From: an uncultured Eubacteriales bacterium
GTDB taxonomy: Bacteria > Bacillota > Clostridia > Christensenellales > DTU072
Assembly: GCA_902766325.1 (NCBI GenBank)
Contig: CACXDF010000090.1
Coordinates: 1 to 6,768 of the forward strand
Direction of reading: 5' to 3'
DNA length: 6,768 nt
Part shown: one piece after another, positions 1 through 4,500 of the stretch
Position numbering within the stretch: position 1 is the first letter of the stretch
Layout: each line of letters opens with the position of its first letter
Program-made: the position numbers and the translations under genes
Notes under the pieces: generated by a model
Seen by the model: the letters and a program-made list of their open reading frames with translations, nothing else
The model's database searches: none
What the model was told of the DNA's origin: nothing

Positions 1-1
1 A

Positions 2-382
2 TCAAAAAGATCGGCCGCCGCTGACGCTTTCTTTCGGTAGCATTTCGGCAAAAGATACTCCGCGTGTTTCGGTCACTTTAACGGCTTGAAACAGAATATC
101 GTTTATCCCTTCGCTTGCGATAGCGTATACGATCTCTTTGCCCCTCCGGGTGCTCGCTACGATCCGTCTGTCTTTCAGAATGCGCAGTTGGTGAGATACC
201 GTCGTTTGATTCATACGCAGCGCCCGTCCGATCTCTCCGACGCTCAATGGCGAGATGGAAAGAAGAGAGATCAGTTTTATTCGCGTTTCCTGCGCAAAAA
301 CGGAAAAGAACTCGCTTATTTCTTGCACGGAGTGATCCGACGGCATATATTGCGATATGATTTCGTCCAGTGATAGTGACAT
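2..382 (-). CDS. ArsR-family winged-helix transcriptional regulator
   Basis: A complete 126-residue protein, a usual length for ArsR/SmtB dimeric repressors, which bind operator DNA and are released by a metal or another signal. Residues about 34-89 form the HTH_5 winged helix: TRIKLISLL, then PLSVGEIGRAL, the recognition helix around NQTTVSHQLRILKD (58-71), and a beta wing (STRRGKEIVYAIA). The start is set at the ATG at 380-382 because AAGGAGA lies 6 bases before it on the minus strand; a TTG seven codons upstream would overlap that site. There is no cysteine in the protein, so the classic CxC arsenic/cadmium site is absent, and the C-terminal helix (INDILFQAVKV) lacks the His residues of the SmtB/CzrA zinc site. 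The inducer is therefore unknown; it may sense a non-metal signal or use another site. It is transcribed divergently from a Cys-rich peptide gene, which is the obvious candidate target besides itself. Family call is secure; specificity is not. Confidence 0.9.
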   Translation of the reverse strand: MSLSLDEIISQYMPSDHSVQEISEFFSVFAQETRIKLISLLSISPLSVGEIGRALRMNQTTVSHQLRILKDRRIVASTRRGKEIVYAIASEGINDILFQAVKVTETRGVSFAEMLPKESVSGGRSF

Positions 383-388
383 TTTTCG

Positions 389-395
389 TCTCCTT
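389..395 (-). promoter_or_regulatory. Shine-Dalgarno site of the ArsR-family gene
   Basis: On the minus strand this reads AAGGAGA, 6 bases before the ATG at 380-382. It decides the start codon, excluding the upstream TTG at 401-403. Confidence 0.8.
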
Positions 396-415
396 TTACC
401 CAAAAATCGTTAAAG

Positions 416-426
416 ATGATATCACA
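416..426 (-). promoter_or_regulatory. Extended -10 promoter for the ArsR-family gene, with embedded palindrome
   Basis: On the minus strand the sequence is TGTGATATCAT: a TRTGn extension followed by TATCAT (5 of 6 to TATAAT). No good -35 hexamer lies 16-18 bases upstream, as is common for extended -10 promoters. Transcription would start about 27 bases before the ATG, leaving room for the AAGGAGA site. The perfect 8-base palindrome TGATATCA (417-424) lies inside the promoter and could be part of an operator for autoregulation; that last point is inference. Confidence 0.5.
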
Positions 427-455
427 AGTACAATCACGCTATTTGGTGCATATTG

Positions 456-461
456 TAGAAT
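456..461 (+). promoter_or_regulatory. Possible -10 box for the Cys-rich peptide gene
   Basis: TAGAAT matches TATAAT at 5 of 6 positions and would start transcription about 20 bases before the ATG, upstream of the ribosome binding site. The -35 region (433-438, ATCACG) is poor, so the promoter is weak, regulated, or misplaced. The same segment read on the minus strand contains TATAAT (460-465), a second possible start for the divergent gene. Confidence 0.3.
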
Positions 462-486
462 TATAGATATTTTCGGGGGTAAAATT

Positions 487-678
487 ATGTTTGATTCTCT
501 TCCTATGCTTTTATTGATGATCCTGAACGCAAATAGGAATTCCGGCGGGTGCGGTTGCGATCCGTCCGCGCAAAATAAGAATACTCTCGCTATGTGCTTA
601 TGCCTTTTATGCTTGTCCGACGACGGTTGCGGAGGCGGATGCGGTTGTTCGGGAAATAACGGTAATTTTAACATATAA
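487..678 (+). CDS. Small Cys/Gly-rich two-module peptide of unknown function
   Basis: A 63-residue peptide that I do not recognise as a named family. The ATG at 487 is preceded by GGGGGT (475-480) at a 6-base spacing, which excludes the longer upstream reading of the same frame. It holds eight cysteines and many glycines in two similar modules: residues 5-24 (LPMLLLMIL, a polar linker, then GGCGC) and residues 34-55 (LAMCLCLLCL, then DDGCGGGCGCS). The hydrophobic runs, 9-10 residues each, are too short for ordinary transmembrane helices, and there is no typical signal peptide. The C-terminus is Asn/Gly-rich. It diverges from an ArsR-family gene across 104 bases, which suggests but does not prove control by that repressor. 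Possible roles include a metal- or redox-binding peptide, a spore or envelope component, or a modified-peptide precursor. The gene call rests on the start signals and biased composition; function is open. Confidence 0.65.
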   Translation: MFDSLPMLLLMILNANRNSGGCGCDPSAQNKNTLAMCLCLLCLSDDGCGGGCGCSGNNGNFNI

Positions 679-695
679 TACTTTCCGCCCGACGC

Positions 696-724
696 TTGAA
701 ATTCTTTTCGCCGCCGTGTATAAT
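696..724 (+). promoter_or_regulatory. ung promoter, TTGAAA-N17-TATAAT
   Basis: The -35 TTGAAA (696-701) and the perfect -10 TATAAT (719-724) are separated by 17 bases, an almost consensus sigma-A promoter. The expected transcription start, 6-8 bases past the -10, falls at about 730-732, on the ung ATG at 731. No Shine-Dalgarno site is seen before that ATG. The message is therefore probably leaderless. Confidence 0.75.
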
Positions 725-730
725 AAAAAC

Positions 731-1402
731 ATGGTTCATTTCGGCAACGACTGGGACGACGTCCTACAAGGAGAATTCGATAAAGAGTATTATCAAACGC
801 TTCGTCGCTTTTTGGCGGAGGAGTATCGCACGCAGACGATCTATCCGCCTATGTACGATATCTTTAACGCGTTCAAGAAGACGGCTTATAAAGACGTTAA
901 AGTCTGTATCATCGGTCAGGACCCCTATTTCAGACCGGGACAGGCGCACGGAATGTGTTTTTCGGTCAAAAAGGGCGTCGCCATTCCGCCGTCGCTGCGT
1001 AATATTTATAAAGAGCTCGAGTCCGATCTCGGTATCCCGCCGAGCAAAGACGGATATCTGGAAAAATGGGCGGAGCAGGGCGTACTGCTGCTTAATACCG
1101 TTTTGACCGTCAGAGAAGGTCAACCTCTTTCCCATAAAGATAAAGGGTGGGAGATGTTTACCGACGACGTCATGTATAAGTTGAACGAAAAAGATACGCC
1201 TATCGTCTTTCTTTTGTGGGGGTCTCCCGCCAAGAAAAAAGCGGAGATCATCACTTCTCCCATCCATCTTAAGCTTACTGCGCCTCATCCGTCTCCTATG
1301 TCGGCGAGTTACGGTTTTTTCGGGTGCCGTCACTTTTCCAAGGCTAACGCTTTTCTGATCGAAAAGGGTCTGAGCCCCGTCGATTGGAATTTAAACGACT
1401 GA
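731..1402 (+). CDS. ung: Uracil-DNA glycosylase, family 1
   Basis: Removes uracil from DNA, from cytosine deamination or dUTP misincorporation, as the first step of base excision repair in the cytoplasm. The 223-residue protein matches family length and motifs: GQDPYF at 62-67 with the water-activating Asp64, then PGQAHGMCFSV; the uracil-contacting Asn122 in GVLLLNTVLTVR; FLLWGSPAKKK; and the HPSP loop with catalytic His186, followed by SASYGFFGCRHFSKAN. Two departures are visible: the usual GQDPYHG reads GQDPYFR (His to Phe next to the active site), and the HPSPL intercalation loop has Met190 instead of Leu. All main catalytic residues remain, so it should be active. I choose ATG 731 over the GTG at 716, because the GTG lies within the promoter just upstream of the -10 and would not be in the transcript. 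It stands as a single gene, with its own promoter 18 bases after the preceding stop. Confidence 0.96.
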   Translation: MVHFGNDWDDVLQGEFDKEYYQTLRRFLAEEYRTQTIYPPMYDIFNAFKKTAYKDVKVCIIGQDPYFRPGQAHGMCFSVKKGVAIPPSLRNIYKELESDLGIPPSKDGYLEKWAEQGVLLLNTVLTVREGQPLSHKDKGWEMFTDDVMYKLNEKDTPIVFLLWGSPAKKKAEIITSPIHLKLTAPHPSPMSASYGFFGCRHFSKANAFLIEKGLSPVDWNLND

Positions 1403-1430
1403 TTCTTATTCCCGAATAAAAATCTTTTTT
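1401..1430 (+). terminator. Candidate intrinsic terminator of ung
   Basis: Bases 1401-1424 can fold as GATT-C-TTATT, loop CCCG, AATAA-A-AATC: nine base pairs with one C/A mismatch, directly followed by six T (1425-1430). It overlaps the ung stop codon. The stem is AT-rich and hence weak, but the T tract and the new promoter right after it support the call. Confidence 0.5.
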
Positions 1431-1435
1431 GCCTA

Positions 1436-1464
1436 TTGCATTTTATTCGCGCGTAATATATAAT
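1436..1464 (+). promoter_or_regulatory. Promoter of the giant surface-protein gene
   Basis: TTGCAT (1436-1441), 17 bases, then a perfect TATAAT (1459-1464). A second TATAAT follows at once (1465-1470) but has no good -35. The start would be near 1471, giving a leader of about 20 bases that contains the ribosome binding site. Confidence 0.7.
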
Positions 1465-1480
1465 TATAATAAATAATTAT

Positions 1481-1487
1481 GGGGGTG
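1481..1487 (+). promoter_or_regulatory. Shine-Dalgarno site of the giant gene
   Basis: GGGGGTG, one change from GGAGGTG, with its G core 6 bases before the ATG at 1492. It fixes the start and contrasts with ung, which has none. Confidence 0.75.
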
Positions 1488-1491
1488 CATT

Positions 1492-1563
1492 ATGTCTAAA
1501 AGATTTCACGCGATCTTTTTGCTTTTGGCAGTCGCCCTCTTGATCATTGCTTTTTGCGGTTGT
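1492..1563 (+). other. Signal peptide with probable lipobox
   Basis: Encodes residues 1-24: a basic start (MSKRFH), a core of 13 mainly aliphatic residues, then A-F-C-G-C. Cys24 preceded by Gly fits signal peptidase II cleavage. Phe at -3 and Cys at -2 are not ideal, and Cys22 is an alternative lipidation residue. Secretion is near certain; lipidation is likely. Confidence 0.75.
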
Positions 1564-4500
1564 ACTCCCGATATCATCAAAGCCGACCCGGCCGTGACGG
1601 CGCTTGCCGTGGACGGCGTTGTTTCCACAGGATATATCGCGGGCGACACGTTGGATATTACGCACGCGACTTTGTTCGTCACCTATGACAACGATAAAAT
1701 CGAAGAAATGCCTCTTACCCGGGAGATGCTGGACGAATCGTCGTTCGATATGGGCGTTCCGGGTACGCATACCGTCGTCGTCCGTTACGGCGGTTGTGTC
1801 ACTTCTTTCCAAATCGAAGTGCAGAGTTGGGATCTGGAGACGGTCACTCTTCTTTCCGAACCGTACGTTACGGATTACGTGGTCGGAGAGAACGTCGATC
1901 TGAAAGGCGCCTTTATTCGGATGTTCTTCCGTCAGAGCCAAAACTCTACCGAGATCCGTCATACCGATATCCCCGTCACGCAGGATATGTTGGAAGACTA
2001 TGACAAAGAGTCTATCGGCACGCAGACGATCTATCTTAATTATTCCGACACCCGTCTTCACTTTGACGTGACGTATTCCGACAAAACGGCCACTTCGGTC
2101 AAGATCGTCGATCCCGCCGCAAACAACTACGTTTTCATCGGATTGGGGCAGTACAGATTCTATCTTCAAACGGAGGAAGGCGCTCGTTTGAACCGCTACG
2201 GAGAAGAAGTCGAAGAGGCGCAGACTTATTATTATGCCGAATACGCCGACGCATACGCCGCCAAGAACGCTCTCGAAACGGAAAACAAGGCGACTTATAC
2301 GATCGGGTATGCAAACAGATTCGATTTTTCCGGTATGTCGCTCAGGATCGGATTCGATAACGAGCAAACGCCGCAGTACGATGCCGTTACGGGCGAAGCG
2401 ATGGAAAAAGATACCACCGGTAAAAAGATATACGGAGATATCGAAGACTTATCCGAGTGCATCCTCGTCAGTATCGACGACAGCGTGGAAAAGACGGTCG
2501 AAGCGGTCTTGATGTATCTTCCCAAAGATTATCCCGAAGAATTTAGGTACAGCTTCTACGGTTCGTCCTACGTTAAGATCGGTTCTTACGTCCGTCCGGG
2601 TATGGACATCAGCAGTAACTCCATGATCAGAAATAACGAAAAGATCACTCTTGATTCTATCAAGAGCAAAAGTTACGGCGTGGTAAAGCAGATCAGTACC
2701 GACGCGTCCGGTCGAACGACTATCGTCGTTTCTACCGTTATCAGCTACAATCTTACGTCGGTCGCCGTTCGGGAGGGCGATCTCGTCGCGCATGACGCTC
2801 CGCTCGGAATGTACGGTAAAAACGCTATTTTCGCCGTTGGCGGCGGTATCGTCACTTCGGTAAAGGACGGCGTCGTCACCATTCGCACCGCTCCTACCAC
2901 CGGTTTTACCAGTAAGGTGCAAACGAAGGCGTTCAAGTCGATGACCCTTATCAATCAGGACAAGATACTGCCTCTTCTGCATCCCGATATCACGACCATC
3001 GACAATATGATCCAAGGGGACACGGTGGATCTTTCTTCCGGCGTCGTCAATATCACCAATCCCGACGGCACTATAGAACAGCGCGGACCCGTTCGCGTCG
3101 ATTATACCGACGGATCCTACGAGTTTTTTAAACTCAACAGTTCTATGATCAGCGTCGTTAATGCGGGTGTGGAGACCGTAAACGAAGGTCTGAATCTCGC
3201 GCGTTCGGGAAGATATGAATTGTGGGTGGTTTTCGGCGGAGAAGTGTCTTACAGGACTTCTTTCTACGTTACTATCGATCGTAAGTACCCCGTCGGACTT
3301 TATATCGTTTCTTCCACCAACACCATTTCAGGCCGTCGGTTTTATTTCGGCGAGACTATTTCTATCGCCGCGATGCGCTACTACATTCGCTACAATAACG
3401 AAGAGATCAGCGAAGAAAGACAGATCACCGAGGATATGCTCGGCGAAAGCTATTCTCTTTATTGCAACCCCGAGACGGGCGCTTATGACAAGAAGGTCCG
3501 CTTTAAATTGAGAGACGAAGATTTGAGCGCCATTCCAGAGGACGTCACAAAAGACATCTTCAGCGAAGAATTCGTCTGCAAGGTTCTTCCGCAATCCATT
3601 CTGAATCCGAATATCACCGAGCTTGCCAAGGCGCAAAAGGTCTACGTGACCAGCGACGACCAGATCGACCTTACCGGCGCGTCGTACGCTGTCTATTATC
3701 GCAACAACGTCGCCAAAGTGCTGGACGGCAAGGAGATCAAGGACGCAGAAGGGGGGGCGCTATCCGTAGGCGGTACCGCCGTCGTTCAGGCCGATATCGG
3801 AAACGATAACGACAGAAGAGACGTGTATCTGGATAACGTCACTTATCGCGTACACGTGGATGAAAACGGCGTTTACGCCGCCGATCCAACCCGTTATACG
3901 AGATTGGGCGTTCGTAAAAAGGCGCGTCTTCTTTATCGTGACCAATATTATAACGATTACGTATCCGATCTGAGCAAGGAGGGCGGGCCGTCCTATTACA
4001 GCGCGAGCGACGTCTATTCGGCCGGTATCGACTTTGATTATTACGTTGTCGAAAATACTTCTTGGACGATCTCCGGAATGAAAGTCAATCTCAGCATGAG
4101 CGGAGGATTAAAAGGGTATAAGGACGAATACGCTCAGTACGAAGACTGGGATCTCGGCGGTATCACGGTCACGCTTACCATTACCGATATCGCTACCGGA
4201 GCTCTGTCTACGTCCACCATCCCCGCGACGAGCGATATGATCTATGACTCCACGACTCGTCGTATTGCGGACGGCGTTCCCGTCAAATTCTACTTCCTCG
4301 GCGCTTCGGACGACAATACCCTTCGTATCAACGTTAAAAAGCGTAAAGAATCCTCGATCGACATGATCGAAGCGGGTAAGGATACGTACTTGTCCAGTTC
4401 TTCGGGCGGCATGGATTTCAGCGGATACGAGTTTTATTTGCATTATAACGCCGGTCCGTACGACGTCATCCGGAATCTGACCGGCGTATCCTACGTCCGC

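Noticed and set aside
370..486. Longer N-terminal reading of the Cys-rich peptide from 370
   Set aside because: It would cross the divergent promoter region and overlap the start of the regulator gene; the ATG at 487 has a well-placed GGGGGT site.
396..674. Minus-strand frame opposite the Cys-rich peptide
   Set aside because: Pro/His-rich product that is the complement of Gly/Cys codons; no start signal was seen, and the plus strand has a good ribosome binding site.
679..695. Terminator after the Cys-rich peptide gene
   Set aside because: No hairpin with a T tract can be formed between its stop codon and the ung promoter; read-through into ung is possible.
764..1333. Minus-strand frame of 189 codons inside ung
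   Set aside because: It lies wholly opposite the conserved ung motifs and has no recognisable domain or ribosome binding site.
828..2035. An 18-base identical stretch at 828-845 (ung) and 2018-2035 (giant gene)
   Set aside because: Both encode TQTIY in the same reading phase and the identity ends at once on either side, so shared codon preference on a short common peptide explains it better than a functional repeat.
1477..2367. Long minus-strand open frame opposite the start of the giant gene
   Set aside because: It lies opposite a well-supported gene, its protein is Arg/Val/Asp-rich with no domain pattern, and similar antisense frames occur all along the gene (2449-3015, 4108-4533, 4765-5586, 5599-6126). 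They are mirror images of the codon use on the plus strand.
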